A stretch of DNA of 64,000 nt from Ferruginibacter lapsinanis (lineage in GTDB: Bacteria; Bacteroidota; Bacteroidia; Chitinophagales; Chitinophagaceae), in NCBI RefSeq assembly GCF_020783315.1, contig NZ_CP086063.1, positions 558,001-622,000 of the forward strand. Direction: 5' to 3'. The position numbers and the translations under genes were made by a program. This document shows positions 7,839 to 17,657 of the stretch, in pieces. The notes under the pieces are model-generated. The model did no database searches, was not told where the DNA came from, and worked only from the letters and a program-made list of their open reading frames with translations. How positions within the stretch are numbered: the first letter of the stretch is position 1; each line of letters opens with the position of its first letter.

Positions 7839-9527
7839 ATGCAAATTATTAAAAGCTTTGCCAAACTTTTCGTTTTTATTTGTCCGTTTTTTGCCACGGC
7901 ACAATCTACCTATTTACCAGAGGGTAATAAAATCTATCATTTTATGGATAGAATGGAGATCAAGCATCAAACCAATACAGAATTTAATTTTTCTTCTATT
8001 AAACCGTATAGCAGAAAAAACGTTGTGAATCAGGCCGAATTCATTAATAATGGCAAAACAACATTGAGTAAAGTTGACGCATATAATTTGCAAAGCATAT
8101 ATATGAACAACAGCGAATGGTACACTGGTGACAAGAAAGCATTTTTGAGCAAGACCCCTGTCCTGAAGCATTTCTATGTAACCAAATCAAATTTATATGA
8201 AGTAGATAATAAAGATTTCTATTTATCTATTAACCCTGTCCTTGGTTTTCAGTTTGCAAAAGAACAGGATAATATTCAAAAACTTTTTGTAAGCACAAGA
8301 GGTGTTACAGTAAGAGGACTTATTGCAAAGAAGATAGGTTTTTCTACTACCATTACCGACAACCAGGAAAGGGGCCCTTCTTTTTTTGATGCCAAAGTAA
8401 ATCAGTTACGTGCTGTACCTGGCAACGGTTTTTACAAACCATTCAAAGGTACGGGTGTGGATTATTTTGATGCAAGAGGCTATATTACCGTAAATGCAGC
8501 CAAATATGTTGATATACAATTTGGCTATGATAAAAATTTTATAGGCAACGGATATCGTAGTTTATTTTTAAGTGACTGGGGAAACAGTAACCTGTTTTTA
8601 AAGCTGAATACGAAGATCTGGAAATTAAATTATCAAAATCTGTTCATGGAGTTGATGCCGCAATTTGATAAAATTACAGGTGATCAGTTATTGGACAGAA
8701 AGTACGCGGCAATGCATCACTTAAGCATTAACGTTAGTAAAGGTGTAAACATAGGCCTATTTGAAGGCATTATCTTCGGCAGAAAAAATCGTTTTGATTT
8801 CCAATACCTTAACCCGATCATATTCTTACGTCATATTGAAGGCACTATTGGTAGTCCTGATAATGCGATCGCTGGATTTGATTTTAAAGCAAATGCCTTA
8901 CACAGCTTACAATTCTACGGACAATTTTTGCTGGATGAATTTAAGTTAAGTAAAATAAGAGAAGGCAATGGATGGTGGGCTAATAAATGGGGATTACAAT
9001 TAGGCGCTAAATACATTGATGCATTCGGTATATCAAATTTAGACATTCAGGTTGAAACAAACAGAGTAAGGCCTTACACTTATTCTCATGGTGATTCTAT
9101 TTCAAATTACACCCATTACAACCAACCACTGGCCCATCCTCTGGGAGCAAATTTTCAGGAGTTCATAGGAATAGTAAAATATCAGCCTGCACCGAAATGG
9201 TATATTACTGCCAGAACAATTTATTATAAACAAGGACTGGATAGTGCCTATTATAATTCAGGTTCAAATATTTTCAGATCCAATAGTGCATCTGAAAGAA
9301 AAGACATTAACGGCAATGTTATAGATGATGGATATACCTTAGGCGGTGGCAAAAAAGCAGTATGCTTAAATGGCATTTTGCAACTTGCTTACGAACTGAG
9401 AGAAAATCTATTTTTCGACCTGTCATTACAATATAGAAACTATAAACTTGATAACGTATCTACCTCAAGCACAATAGTTTCTGCAGGTGTCAGACTAAAT
9501 ATTTTCCAAAGAGAATACAATTATTAA
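7839..9527 (+). CDS. Outer-membrane beta-barrel protein (Wzi/RemB-like capsule or surface protein)
   Basis: The 562-aa product begins with a signal peptide (MQIIKSFAKLFVFICPFFATAQ). It is rich in alternating aromatic beta strands typical of an outer-membrane barrel. The segment GNGYRSLFLSDWGNSN and the later IGSPDNAIAGFDF resemble the Wzi capsule-assembly fold and proteins annotated as RemB-like in gliding Bacteroidota. That assignment is from memory of the family and is moderate. The gene is divergent from pyrC with a 39-nt gap. Cellular location is very likely the outer membrane; the substrate or ligand is not evident. Confidence 0.65.
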   Translation: MQIIKSFAKLFVFICPFFATAQSTYLPEGNKIYHFMDRMEIKHQTNTEFNFSSIKPYSRKNVVNQAEFINNGKTTLSKVDAYNLQSIYMNNSEWYTGDKKAFLSKTPVLKHFYVTKSNLYEVDNKDFYLSINPVLGFQFAKEQDNIQKLFVSTRGVTVRGLIAKKIGFSTTITDNQERGPSFFDAKVNQLRAVPGNGFYKPFKGTGVDYFDARGYITVNAAKYVDIQFGYDKNFIGNGYRSLFLSDWGNSNLFLKLNTKIWKLNYQNLFMELMPQFDKITGDQLLDRKYAAMHHLSINVSKGVNIGLFEGIIFGRKNRFDFQYLNPIIFLRHIEGTIGSPDNAIAGFDFKANALHSLQFYGQFLLDEFKLSKIREGNGWWANKWGLQLGAKYIDAFGISNLDIQVETNRVRPYTYSHGDSISNYTHYNQPLAHPLGANFQEFIGIVKYQPAPKWYITARTIYYKQGLDSAYYNSGSNIFRSNSASERKDINGNVIDDGYTLGGGKKAVCLNGILQLAYELRENLFFDLSLQYRNYKLDNVSTSSTIVSAGVRLNIFQREYNY

Positions 9528-9537
9528 ACTAAATTTC

Positions 9538-9545
9538 TACCTTTG
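9538..9545 (+). promoter_or_regulatory. Promoter -7 element (TACCTTTG) for the S9 peptidase gene
   Basis: TACCTTTG lies just after the stop of the upstream barrel gene and 91 nt before the peptidase ATG, predicting a long 5' leader. Confidence 0.6.
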
Positions 9546-9595
9546 CAGGAATTTACAGAACCTTTCTCCTCTACATCAAGATTATTTTTAACCCA

Positions 9596-9621
9596 TCGCC
9601 GTTGGTTAACACCAGCGGTGA
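9596..9621 (+). other. Stable hairpin in the 5' leader of the S9 peptidase
   Basis: An 11-nt arm at 9596-9606 (TCGCCGTTGGT) pairs completely, counting G-U wobbles, with 9611-9621 (ACCAGCGGTGA) across a 4-nt loop TAAC. It lies between the predicted promoter and the ATG and is followed by CCTTTTATT, so it may attenuate transcription or act on translation. Confidence 0.5.
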
Positions 9622-9636
9622 ACCTTTTATTATTTA

Positions 9637-11895
9637 ATGATGAACCGGAGAATTATTATTGCCATTATCCTATTATTTTGCATTGCTGGCGCATATGCCC
9701 AACGCCAGGATAAATTAAAACTTTCGCTAGATGGTATATGGAGTGGTTATTTTGATGAACAGAAAAGACAAGTACATTTATTAAACGAGGGTAATCGATT
9801 TGCTTTTATTAAGGCCTCCAAAGAAGATAACCAAGAACTCATCCTTTCATTGGATTTTGCTACAGGCAAATTAATTGATACCGTTTTTACCAATCAATTA
9901 AAACAGGCCGGAGATTCTCTACCAACCACTTTTACTTTTTTTGAAGATTATAAATTTTCCCCTGATGACTCTAAAATTTTGATTCAAACTCAAATTGAAC
10001 CATTATTCACCAATTCAACCAAAGAATTTAATTATGTATGGGATATCAATAAAAAAGTATTAAAAGTTGTTTGTGCAGATGGCAAGCAAAGCTATGTGAG
10101 TTTTTCTCCAGACAGCAAAAAAATTGCTTATATAAGAGAAGGAAATCTTTATGTAAAAAATATGGAAACGGATGCTGTACAAGCCATCACTTACGATGGA
10201 GCATTAAAGCAAAACCTTTATGGAATGGCAGATGCACTGTATGAAAATAATTTCGGAGTAAAACAAGCATATCAATGGAGTCCTGACGGAGAAAGCATCG
10301 CATTGCTTCGTTTCAATGAAAATGCAGTAAAGAGTTTTCCTATTTCTAACTATGACAGAAGTTATCCGGATGTTGAAAAGCAGCGCTATCCGGTAGCCGG
10401 AGAAATGGTACCCGAAGTAACCGCCTACATCTACAATATCAAAAATAAAATAATGTTGCCAATAGATGCAGGGATCAATCCAAATCAATACATATTTGGT
10501 TTAAAATGGCAACCTGATGGCAGCAGAGTGTTTTTACAAAGATTGAATCGAAATCAATCTAAACTGGATGTATTAATGGCTGACGTTAAAACTGGCAATA
10601 CCATTACCATTTTTAGCGAAACAAAAAATGACTATGTAAAAGCTGATCCGGACAACATTCATTTCATCGATAGCCGCAATTCATTTTTGTGGTTAAGCGA
10701 AAGCAATGGCTACAATCATATTTTTGAAGTAAATCTTGCAACAGGACAAAAAGTACAAGTAACAAAAGGGAATTGGGAAGTATTTGAGATCAAATCTGTC
10801 AACGAAGGTACCGGCGAAGTTTTTTATACCTCCAACGAATCCAATATCAGAGAAAAGCATTTGTACAAAATAAATCTGGATGCAACAGGAAGAAAAAAAT
10901 TAACAGAAGGAAATGGCTATCATAATACGTTACTTACAAGCAACAACCGTTTCTTTTTAGATGAATATAGTGATATAAACACTCCGGCTTCTTACCAAAT
11001 GTATAATACAGATGGCAAGGCCTTATATCAAAAACTAATTGAAAATAAAGAACTTAAAAACAGAATGAAGGAATACAAAATTCCTCAGGTCGATTTTTTC
11101 AACTTTACCACTATCAATAAAGATGATATTAAAGGATGGATGATCAATCCCATTGATGCTCCACAAAAAAGATTGTCGGTATTGATCTACGTTTATGGAG
11201 GAAATACCAAACAAGAGGTTATAGATCAATGGACCGATAAATTCACCCTCACCATGCGACAAATTGCTAATGAAGGCTATTTGGTTGTTTGCATTGATCC
11301 CAGAGGTACTCCCGGCAGAGGCGAAGCATTTAGAAAAGCAACTTTTAAAAAACCGGGGGATGTTGAAATTGAAGATCTGATCGCTCTGAAAAAATATTTG
11401 CAAAACAATTATACTATTGACTCTTCAAATATTACAGTAATGGGCTGGAGTTATGGTGGTTATCTTGCTGCATTGGCAGCTACAAAATATGCAGGACAGT
11501 TCAGGTCTTCTATTGCCATAGCACCTATCACCAACTGGAGATTGTATGAAAATATTTATACGGAAAGATTATTGCAACAACCGGGAGAAAATACAGAAGG
11601 ATATAATAATGCTTCCCCAATAAATTTCGCAGCCAATTATCAAAAAGGATTATTATTAATACACGGTACTGCAGATGATAATGTTCATTTTCAAAATAGT
11701 ATGGAACTAAGCAAAGCACTGATAAAAGAACGCAAACAATTTGATCAGCAATTTTACCCCGATTACTTTCATAATATCAGTGATAATTCACCAAACTTTG
11801 CAAGAATTCATCTGTTTACAAAGATCAAAGAATTTTTACAGCAACAATATATCACACCTTTTGCAACAACAAATAAAAAGAGAAAAAATGACTAA
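9637..11895 (+). CDS. Secreted S9-family dipeptidyl peptidase (DPP4-like)
   Basis: The 752-aa protein has a signal peptide ([15 protein letters not shown]) and an N-terminal beta-propeller DPPIV_N domain ([31 protein letters not shown]). The C-terminal alpha/beta-hydrolase domain carries the nucleophile [10 protein letters not shown] near residue 605, the Asp in [10 protein letters not shown] near 678 and the His in DYFHNIS near 711. These form the prolyl-oligopeptidase-type triad. It should remove N-terminal dipeptides from peptides in the periplasm. Two adjacent ATGs are possible starts (9637 and 9640). It is expressed from its own promoter with a structured leader. Confidence 0.93.
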   Translation: MMNRRIIIAIILLFCIAGAYAQRQDKLKLSLDGIWSGYFDEQKRQVHLLNEGNRFAFIKASKEDNQELILSLDFATGKLIDTVFTNQLKQAGDSLPTTFTFFEDYKFSPDDSKILIQTQIEPLFTNSTKEFNYVWDINKKVLKVVCADGKQSYVSFSPDSKKIAYIREGNLYVKNMETDAVQAITYDGALKQNLYGMADALYENNFGVKQAYQWSPDGESIALLRFNENAVKSFPISNYDRSYPDVEKQRYPVAGEMVPEVTAYIYNIKNKIMLPIDAGINPNQYIFGLKWQPDGSRVFLQRLNRNQSKLDVLMADVKTGNTITIFSETKNDYVKADPDNIHFIDSRNSFLWLSESNGYNHIFEVNLATGQKVQVTKGNWEVFEIKSVNEGTGEVFYTSNESNIREKHLYKINLDATGRKKLTEGNGYHNTLLTSNNRFFLDEYSDINTPASYQMYNTDGKALYQKLIENKELKNRMKEYKIPQVDFFNFTTINKDDIKGWMINPIDAPQKRLSVLIYVYGGNTKQEVIDQWTDKFTLTMRQIANEGYLVVCIDPRGTPGRGEAFRKATFKKPGDVEIEDLIALKKYLQNNYTIDSSNITVMGWSYGGYLAALAATKYAGQFRSSIAIAPITNWRLYENIYTERLLQQPGENTEGYNNASPINFAANYQKGLLLIHGTADDNVHFQNSMELSKALIKERKQFDQQFYPDYFHNISDNSPNFARIHLFTKIKEFLQQQYITPFATTNKKRKND

Positions 11896-11904
11896 CTGCT
11901 GAGA

Positions 11905-12636
11905 TTATTCTACTGTAAGTGAAAGGGAGATCATACGTGAATTGATCTTGTCGATCACACTGGAATATTTCAATGATTGATTGCGACTGTGCAGATTACT
12001 TATTCCCCAGGCTACTTTCAGCTCCGGTGTTAACACGAAATAGGGAAAATACAGGTGGAAGCCTATGCCGGCTTCTACTCCGTAATCAAATTTTTTAAGT
12101 TTGATCACTTCTTCTGCATTTTTTTTACCTGCATTGGCGGCCAGATCCAGATCACCCTTTACCCCTACAATTGTATACACTTTAAAGTTATCGATACGAT
12201 CACTGCTGAATTGCAGCTGTACAGGAAAACTTAAAGAAATAGATTGCACTTTCTTCAGCATAACAGGAGTTTCTCCTCCCGGTACATCCGGATATTTTAT
12301 AGCATACTCAAATGCTTTTTCACTAAAAGTTAAATCCAATGGAAAAGTACGAATGGCAAAATGTTCATTGAGATTAAGATGCACCAACCAGGCCAGGTTA
12401 ATCCCGGTATTGTTAATGCTTTCTACTACCATCACACTATCTTGATTTAAAAAAATTGGATGGTGCGTAAAATTAAAATGCGATTTATTCATTCCGAGGT
12501 TAATACCAAAATGAAAGTTCTTGTCATCATAATCCGGCAGGTTCAATTGAGAACGCAATTGAGAAAATCCGGTAAACGGAATACTCAAGGCACAAATAAT
12601 GATATAGCTTATTTTTCTCCGCAATAGATGCTGCAT
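11905..12636 (-). CDS. porT: PorT family outer-membrane protein of type IX secretion
   Basis: The 243-aa product has an N-terminal membrane or signal segment (YIIICALSIPFTGFSQ) and a small beta-barrel. Hallmarks are FHFGINLGMNKSHFNF, FAIRTFPLDLTFSEKAFEY and YFVLTPELKVAWGI. PorT is needed for the type IX secretion system that exports surface proteins in Bacteroidota. The start overlaps the end of ubiE by 28 nt on the same strand, so the two are co-transcribed. A likely T9SS client, the metalloprotease at 15.0-16.6 kb, lies nearby. Confidence 0.9.
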   Translation of the reverse strand: MQHLLRRKISYIIICALSIPFTGFSQLRSQLNLPDYDDKNFHFGINLGMNKSHFNFTHHPIFLNQDSVMVVESINNTGINLAWLVHLNLNEHFAIRTFPLDLTFSEKAFEYAIKYPDVPGGETPVMLKKVQSISLSFPVQLQFSSDRIDNFKVYTIVGVKGDLDLAANAGKKNAEEVIKLKKFDYGVEAGIGFHLYFPYFVLTPELKVAWGISNLHSRNQSLKYSSVIDKINSRMISLSLTVE

Positions 12637-13352
12637 ATTCCTAAACTCAATGGTTTGTAATAAGTGTTTTTATACCCGAGGCTATCTAAGATATTAGTAA
12701 AGTTTTTTCTTTCAGGAAATTTTTTAATCGATTCATTTAAATAGGTATATGCACCTCGGTTTTTACTGAACATTTTGCCAATAGCAGGTGTTATCACATT
12801 CATATAAAATTTATAAAAACTGCTAACCCCTACTATTTTGGGTTTACTGAATTCTAACACTACTAATTTTCCTCCAGGTTTCAATACTCTTCTTATTTCA
12901 CTCAACCCCTTTTCCAGGTCTTGAAAATTTCTTACTCCGAAGGACACCATTACTGCATCGAACGTGTTATCCGGAAAATTGATCGCTTCGCTGTCTCCGT
13001 TTAAGAGTTCGATCGTTTGTTGCAAATTTAGTGCTGCAATTTTTTCTCTGCCCACATTTAACATTCCGTTGCTGATATCGATGCCTACAATTTTAGTTGG
13101 CTTCAATATAGCAGATGCCATAATTGCCAGATCTGCTGTACCGGTAGCTACATCCAGTATTATCTGCGGATTTTTTTCAGCCAATTGCTTGATGGCTTTT
13201 TTTCTCCATCTTATATCAATACCTGCACTTAAGAAACGATTCAAAAAATCATACCTGAATGCGATATCATCAAACATCTCCGCTACCTGTTCCTTCTTAG
13301 TAAGTTCAGATTCTTTAACAGGCACTACTGTATCATGGGCAAATTGTGTCAT
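12609..13352 (-). CDS. ubiE: Demethylmenaquinone methyltransferase (UbiE/MenG)
   Basis: The 247-aa SAM-dependent methyltransferase has motif I ILDVATGTADLAI and the family signatures RYDFLNRFLSAGID and VSFGVRNFQDLEKGL. It methylates demethylmenaquinone in menaquinone synthesis. The ATG at 13352 is preferred. An upstream in-frame TTG at 13361 lies inside the predicted -7 element and would not be transcribed. The mRNA should start almost at the ATG. Downstream, porT overlaps its 3' end. Confidence 0.93.
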   Translation of the reverse strand: MTQFAHDTVVPVKESELTKKEQVAEMFDDIAFRYDFLNRFLSAGIDIRWRKKAIKQLAEKNPQIILDVATGTADLAIMASAILKPTKIVGIDISNGMLNVGREKIAALNLQQTIELLNGDSEAINFPDNTFDAVMVSFGVRNFQDLEKGLSEIRRVLKPGGKLVVLEFSKPKIVGVSSFYKFYMNVITPAIGKMFSKNRGAYTYLNESIKKFPERKNFTNILDSLGYKNTYYKPLSLGICSIYCGEK

Positions 13353-13358
13353 TGGGTG

Positions 13359-13366
13359 CAAAGATA
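13359..13366 (-). promoter_or_regulatory. Promoter -7 element (TATCTTTG) for ubiE-porT
   Basis: The minus strand reads TATCTTTGCACCCAATG: the element ends only 6 nt before the ATG. It mirrors the engB promoter on the opposite strand almost base for base. Confidence 0.7.
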
Positions 13367-13381
13367 CGGTTTTGCACGCTG

Positions 13382-13493
13382 AACGTTGAACGTTTAACTC
13401 GTTTAAAGTAGATAGTTCAGGGGATTTTTAAGAACGTTAAACCATTAAACGTAAAACGTTTTAATCCCTTAAACGTTAAACGATTTAAACGTT
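13382..13493. repeat. Heptamer-type AACGTT repeats between ubiE and engB
   Basis: Six copies of AACGTT occur at 13382, 13389, 13433, 13455, 13472 and 13488. Stretches such as GAACGTTGAACGTT and AAACGTTAAACGAT are 7-nt tandem repeats. The tract fills the space between two divergent promoters where -33 regions and operators would lie. Confidence 0.8.
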
Positions 13494-13495
13494 CC

Positions 13496-13503
13496 TATCT
13501 TTG
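13496..13503 (+). promoter_or_regulatory. Promoter -7 element (TATCTTTG) for engB
   Basis: TATCTTTG is followed by CACCC and the engB ATG at 13509, leaving 5 nt, which implies a leaderless or nearly leaderless mRNA. Confidence 0.7.
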
Positions 13504-13508
13504 CACCC

Positions 13509-14111
13509 ATGGTAATCAAGTCAGCCAAATATCTAATCAGTAGTCCCGATTTTGAAAAATGCCCTAAACCGGACAGACCGGAATATGCTTTTATAGGCAG
13601 AAGTAATGTAGGCAAATCTTCATTGATCAATATGCTGTGCAATAATGAGAAGTTGGCCAAAACTTCTTCTGCCCCCGGCAAGACACAAATGATCAACCAT
13701 TTTATCATTAATAATGAATGGTATCTTGTAGATCTGCCGGGATATGGTTTTGCAAAAGTGAGTATCAGTAGCAGGCGCAGATGGGAGCAAATGATTGAAA
13801 ATTATCTCCGTAAAAGAGAAAACCTTTCGATGGTCTTTGTACTGATAGATGCCCGACACACTCCACAAAAAATAGATCTTGAATTTTTAAATCAGCTGGA
13901 TAAATGGCAGATCCCATTTTCATTGGTTTTTACCAAAGCAGATAAAGAAACACAAACTGTTGTTGCAAAAAATGTAAAACTGTTTTTAAATACCATGAGA
14001 AAGACATGGCAATTTTTACCTCAGCATTTTGTAACGAGTGCTGCAAAAAAAATGGGCAAGGATAAGATTTTGGCGTTGATCGGGGAGAAGAATGGAGAGC
14101 TTGAAATTTAA
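13509..14111 (+). CDS. engB: Ribosome-biogenesis GTPase YihA/YsxC (EngB)
   Basis: The 200-aa TRAFAC GTPase has G1 GRSNVGKSSL (residues 31-40), a G2 region around SSAPGKTQ, G3 DLPGYGFAKV, G4 TKAD and G5 TSA in the order of EngB. It is a typical single-domain EngB that acts in assembly of the 50S ribosomal subunit. The ATG at 13509 is set by the promoter placed 5 nt upstream. Confidence 0.95.
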   Translation: MVIKSAKYLISSPDFEKCPKPDRPEYAFIGRSNVGKSSLINMLCNNEKLAKTSSAPGKTQMINHFIINNEWYLVDLPGYGFAKVSISSRRRWEQMIENYLRKRENLSMVFVLIDARHTPQKIDLEFLNQLDKWQIPFSLVFTKADKETQTVVAKNVKLFLNTMRKTWQFLPQHFVTSAAKKMGKDKILALIGEKNGELEI

Positions 14112-14194
14112 TGATCAAGTTGTTTCAACTGATTTTTTTATACCCTCATTTTTGGGTTTGATAAAAGTTCCACATTGGTATGCTGATGAACTGA

Positions 14195-14227
14195 TTGCGA
14201 CGCAACGATCCCCAACTCGTAGGGGAT
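14195..14227. repeat. Small palindromic elements downstream of engB
   Basis: TTGCG-A-CGCAA (14195-14205) is followed by the hairpin ATCCCC...GGGGAT (arms 14208-14213 and 14222-14227). No long T-run follows, so a terminator role is uncertain. Confidence 0.4.
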
Positions 14228-14326
14228 GAAAAACTAAAGCTGGTATCAAAAAAATAAATAAAGAGGAGTCAGTTTTACTGTTCATGATTTTTACACCACA
14301 AACTTAACGGAGCTGATCTGCAATTT

Positions 14327-14800
14327 TTAGTTCACCACTTTGTTAGCACAACTGCTGCTGGCAAAGGCTTCCGGCTTAGCTTTAAAGGCAAAGCCCATTC
14401 CTAAAATGTAGCCCATTGCTTCACGAAGGGCTTCATTACTTTTAAATTGCGGATTGGTATTAATGTCGGCATGTACTTCCATGTCAACATTGTAATCGGT
14501 GAATAAATTGCACAATTCGTATGCAATTTCAATACTCTTGGCCACTTCAACCAGCATCCTTTCTTTAATGCTGTACTTGTACGTGGTCTTTTCATTGTGA
14601 ATGAACATAAAACCTCCGGCATGCTCTCTTAAGAAAACAATCACAGTGGCAAATTCGGTTTCTTTACCCTTTACCTGACTGTCGGTACCGATACAAACTT
14701 TTAGATGTACGCCTGCTGAAGTTTCTCTTTTGATGGCTTGTTCTACCGCATCTTTGATGGGTAGTTGAATGGGGTCTCCATTAAATTTTCTCCATAACAT
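14327..14800 (-). CDS. YkuK/DUF458 family RNase H-like protein
   Basis: This 157-aa protein has the DUF458 pattern. CIGTDSQVKG supplies an Asp in the first strand of an RNase H-like fold, ATVIVFLREHAGGF and KYSIKERMLVEV follow, and VDMEVHADINTNPQFKSN supplies further acidic residues. The B. subtilis member is YkuK; its biochemical activity is not established. It is a single gene flanked by small repeats on both sides. Confidence 0.8.
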   Translation of the reverse strand: MLWRKFNGDPIQLPIKDAVEQAIKRETSAGVHLKVCIGTDSQVKGKETEFATVIVFLREHAGGFMFIHNEKTTYKYSIKERMLVEVAKSIEIAYELCNLFTDYNVDMEVHADINTNPQFKSNEALREAMGYILGMGFAFKAKPEAFASSSCANKVVN

Positions 14801-14851
14801 AAAAAATGGGTTTTTTAAAGTTACTGAAAAATTTAATATATAACACTAAAT

Positions 14852-14956
14852 CTCCTAAAGGGGCTTTTAGAATATAATTATTTAAAATGATTTTGGATTT
14901 TGAAAAGAGCAACAAGTTATGAAATGCAAAATTCCCCCTTTAGGGGGCTAGGGGGT
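14852..14956. repeat. REP-like G-rich palindromic elements
   Basis: CTCCTAAAGGGGCTTTTAG at 14852-14870 and CCCCCTTTAGGGGGCTAGG at 14933-14951 are related palindromic sequences of the CCCTAAAGGGG type. A similar pair occurs at 58274-58379. Such elements are common between genes in this phylum. Confidence 0.6.
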
Positions 14957-14967
14957 GAGTTAGGTAC

Positions 14968-15002
14968 AAAAAAAAGAGGTCAGCCCCTTACGCTGACCCC
15001 TT
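14968..15002 (-). terminator. Rho-independent terminator of the metalloprotease gene
   Basis: On the minus strand AGGGGTCAGC pairs with GCTGACCTCT and is followed by a run of eight T. It lies 20 nt after the protease stop. Confidence 0.85.
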
Positions 15003-15021
15003 ACTTACACATGAATCTACC

Positions 15022-16596
15022 TTACTGTTTTATAATCCTTTCTATTTGTCTTTCGTTGTTGCTAATGATTTGTAATATATAAACACCATTAGAGTGAGTA
15101 TCAATACTTAGTTTATTGAAACCTTGTACACCATTTCCTTTTGCTACTACCTGACCATTCATATTGCTTAGAAGATATTGGTAGTTAGTTGACGCATTTA
15201 TTGAAATATCATTTTTTACAAGTGTTGAAACGTTAAACGCTTTAGTAGCAGTTTTTATTCCTTTTAAGAAGATAGTATTTGAGTAAACTGTTTGATTGTA
15301 TACTGATGTTACTTTTAAGCGATAATAAATATCACTCTTCTCAAACGGGGTGTATTCAAATTTATTGTTTGAAGAAGAAAAAGAATTAAGACTTTTAAAG
15401 TTTACACCATCAGTAGATGTTTCTACAACAACTGTTTTAATTGGATCATCAGAAATAATATTCCAGTTCAGATCATGTTTACTATCAGTTGCTTTACCAG
15501 TTAAGTTAACATCACGAATTGGTAATAACCCTGCCACACCTCTCATCTGATAAGAACCTAAGCTACCGTAGTCATTTGTATAAGCATTCCCTATACCATC
15601 TACTACCACATAATAATCACCAGCACTTAAGATAGTATCCATTGCAACACTCATAGAAGTTGAAGGATCATATGTTCTTATTACTGTTTTAGCTGAGTTC
15701 AATAATTGAATTCTCACATCCAGATTAGCACCGGTATTATTGCTTGATACACTATAAGGTTTTACATCTAGATGTAAGTTGGCGCTTTTAGATAAAGAAA
15801 GTTTAAATGCATCTTTATCTGAGTTAGTTGTAATGATCCCGTCGATGTTGATATTTTTATAATCAACCGGTGTAGGATCAGAAATATCGTTAAAATCATC
15901 TGCTCTGTATGTGAAACCATTTTGTGTTGTGATAATTGATAAATTATCCTGTACAAATGAACAACCATAAGGTGTAGGACCATTGTTCCAACCCGTCATA
16001 TTACGGTTATAACTGTTTCCCATAATCGGTGCCCATGCTGGTTCTCCGGTTCCAACTCCATCATTGTATAAGTTTGATAAATTACAAGATGCATCATATT
16101 TTGATTGATGAGATAAACCTACTGTATGTCCGCTTTCGTGTGAACAACATTCTGCAACAGCTTTAGTAACGTTGCTTAATCTATCACTAAAAACGAAACA
16201 TGGTGTATCATCACCCCAGGTAAAAGAACCTACGTAAGCTACTCCGCCTACATTGCCATACCAACTGCTGGTTGAGGTAACAACTACCCGTATTCTTTGC
16301 TCTAATGGAGCTGCTAAATAAACAGCTTCATCTGTAGTTATGTTTATATCAAACGGACGATAGTCTTCTGATACTCTATTAAATATTTCTGTGATCTGTG
16401 CATCGTTTAATAACGGAGCAGCACAGTTAATTGTATTGCCGGCATTCCAAACCCAACTATTCACTACCTGACCATCAAAGTCAAGATAGATAGTTGAAAC
16501 GGCTGATGGATAGCTGCTTAATTTTGGCAAGCTATATCCGCTAAGTGAAATGAATAGCGCCAAAACTAGGATAAGGGGTGTAAATGGCTTTTTCAT
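15022..16596 (-). CDS. Secreted zinc metalloprotease with type IX C-terminal sorting domain
   Basis: The 524-aa protein begins with a signal peptide (LILVLALFISLSGYS). The metzincin zinc site HESGHTVGLSH near residue 153 provides the three His ligands and the catalytic Glu. A pre-peptidase-like beta domain follows, including DAFKLSLSKSANLHLDV and GDYYVVVDGIGN. The last 80 residues, with YQYLLSNMNGQVVAKG and NGVYILQIISNNERQIERI, form a type A T9SS sorting domain. The protein should cross the outer membrane through the Por system, whose PorT is encoded nearby. It has its own terminator. Confidence 0.88.
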   Translation of the reverse strand: MKKPFTPLILVLALFISLSGYSLPKLSSYPSAVSTIYLDFDGQVVNSWVWNAGNTINCAAPLLNDAQITEIFNRVSEDYRPFDINITTDEAVYLAAPLEQRIRVVVTSTSSWYGNVGGVAYVGSFTWGDDTPCFVFSDRLSNVTKAVAECCSHESGHTVGLSHQSKYDASCNLSNLYNDGVGTGEPAWAPIMGNSYNRNMTGWNNGPTPYGCSFVQDNLSIITTQNGFTYRADDFNDISDPTPVDYKNINIDGIITTNSDKDAFKLSLSKSANLHLDVKPYSVSSNNTGANLDVRIQLLNSAKTVIRTYDPSTSMSVAMDTILSAGDYYVVVDGIGNAYTNDYGSLGSYQMRGVAGLLPIRDVNLTGKATDSKHDLNWNIISDDPIKTVVVETSTDGVNFKSLNSFSSSNNKFEYTPFEKSDIYYRLKVTSVYNQTVYSNTIFLKGIKTATKAFNVSTLVKNDISINASTNYQYLLSNMNGQVVAKGNGVQGFNKLSIDTHSNGVYILQIISNNERQIERIIKQ

Positions 16597-16678
16597 AAAA
16601 TAGATTTTAAGGGGCCCGTTTTACCGGGTAATTTTTGGATATTGTTAGGGATTCATGAACATCCTCTCTATGCTATAC

Positions 16679-17140
16679 TTATTGAGCACAGGTAGGTAAA
16701 ATAGTTTCTAAGTCAGTTTTTATAAGTTGATATTTATTTGCGTCAATCTGTTTTAGTAAATAAGCATCTGCATTAGCCTGGTTAATAATTCTTCCGGTGT
16801 AAACAACATTATTGTTTTTGTCAATTCTTTTTGACAATGAAAAAATAGCATTGTTAAACTCAGGTAATTTAATTGCAAGGCTTTGCAAATTTTTGTACTT
16901 AACCGTATTGCCTGCAACAATACCTTTTGTTTTAAAAGTATTGCTGAAAGAAACAGTGGCATCCGCTCCCTGAGCTACAGCAAAAAATTTGCTTAACTCA
17001 TCGGCTGTACAATTAATGGTTGAAGGCTGTTTGGTAAACAACGCCTGTTTAACAGGGCGTACGTTTTGTTGTGTGTAACCGGTAACTGCAATAAGGGTAA
17101 GCAGCACCGCACAGGTGATTTTTGTAAGTAAGTGTTTCAT
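16679..17140 (-). CDS. Secreted protein of unknown function
   Basis: The 153-aa product has a clear signal peptide (KITCAVLLTLIAVTGYTQ). No family was recognised. The mature part has a Cys near residue 44 (STINCTADEL) and another in the C-terminal LPTCAQ, which could form a disulfide. It lies just upstream of the metalloprotease on the same strand with an 82-nt gap. An inhibitor or accessory role would be a guess. Confidence 0.6.
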   Translation of the reverse strand: MKHLLTKITCAVLLTLIAVTGYTQQNVRPVKQALFTKQPSTINCTADELSKFFAVAQGADATVSFSNTFKTKGIVAGNTVKYKNLQSLAIKLPEFNNAIFSLSKRIDKNNNVVYTGRIINQANADAYLLKQIDANKYQLIKTDLETILPTCAQ

Positions 17141-17289
17141 GATATTGGATTTTAGTCTTTGTTTGGATATTGGATAAAAGCTAAATCTCTTACACTATAA
17201 ACGGAGACTTTTATTAATTATTTCATAAAAAATGAAATCGGTCAAAAGTACTCGGAGGTATGGTAAAAATACGTTGGGAGATTACTATA

Positions 17290-17655
17290 TCAATACTGCT
17301 TAGTGCTTAGTAAAACCAGTGTGCAAGCTTCTTGTGGTTGAATATCATGCTGTTGTGCCAGCTCAGATAACTCATCATTTTCTGCGCCGGGATTAAAGAT
17401 GATCCGTTTTGGATGTAGAGAGAGGATATAATTGTAATATTCCTTTTGAATAGTTGGATTTATATATAAAGTAACGGTATCAATATCTTCGAAAGGCTTT
17501 TTCTCCGTTTCAATAGCAACATTGTCAACCATTCCGGCCTTACTGCCTAATGCAACAACAGGATGCTGGTTGGCAACGAGTTTGCGTATTGCCAGATTGC
17601 TATATCTCTCCGGATTAACAGATGCGCCAATGACCAATGTTTTTTTCTTTATCAT
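17290..17655 (-). CDS. CoA-binding domain protein (YccU-like)
   Basis: The 121-aa protein starts with the Rossmann motif TLVIGASVNPERYSNLAIR. It continues with LYINPTIQKEYYNYIL and IIFNPGAENDEL, as in stand-alone CoA-binding proteins related to the succinyl-CoA synthetase alpha N-terminal domain. Function in the cell is unknown. It follows the DCC protein by 2 nt, so the two form an operon. Confidence 0.85.
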   Translation of the reverse strand: MIKKKTLVIGASVNPERYSNLAIRKLVANQHPVVALGSKAGMVDNVAIETEKKPFEDIDTVTLYINPTIQKEYYNYILSLHPKRIIFNPGAENDELSELAQQHDIQPQEACTLVLLSTKQY

Positions 17656-17657
17656 TT

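Noticed and set aside
13353..13361. Longer ubiE start at TTG 13361
   Set aside because: The TTG lies inside the predicted -7 promoter element, so it would not be in the mRNA.
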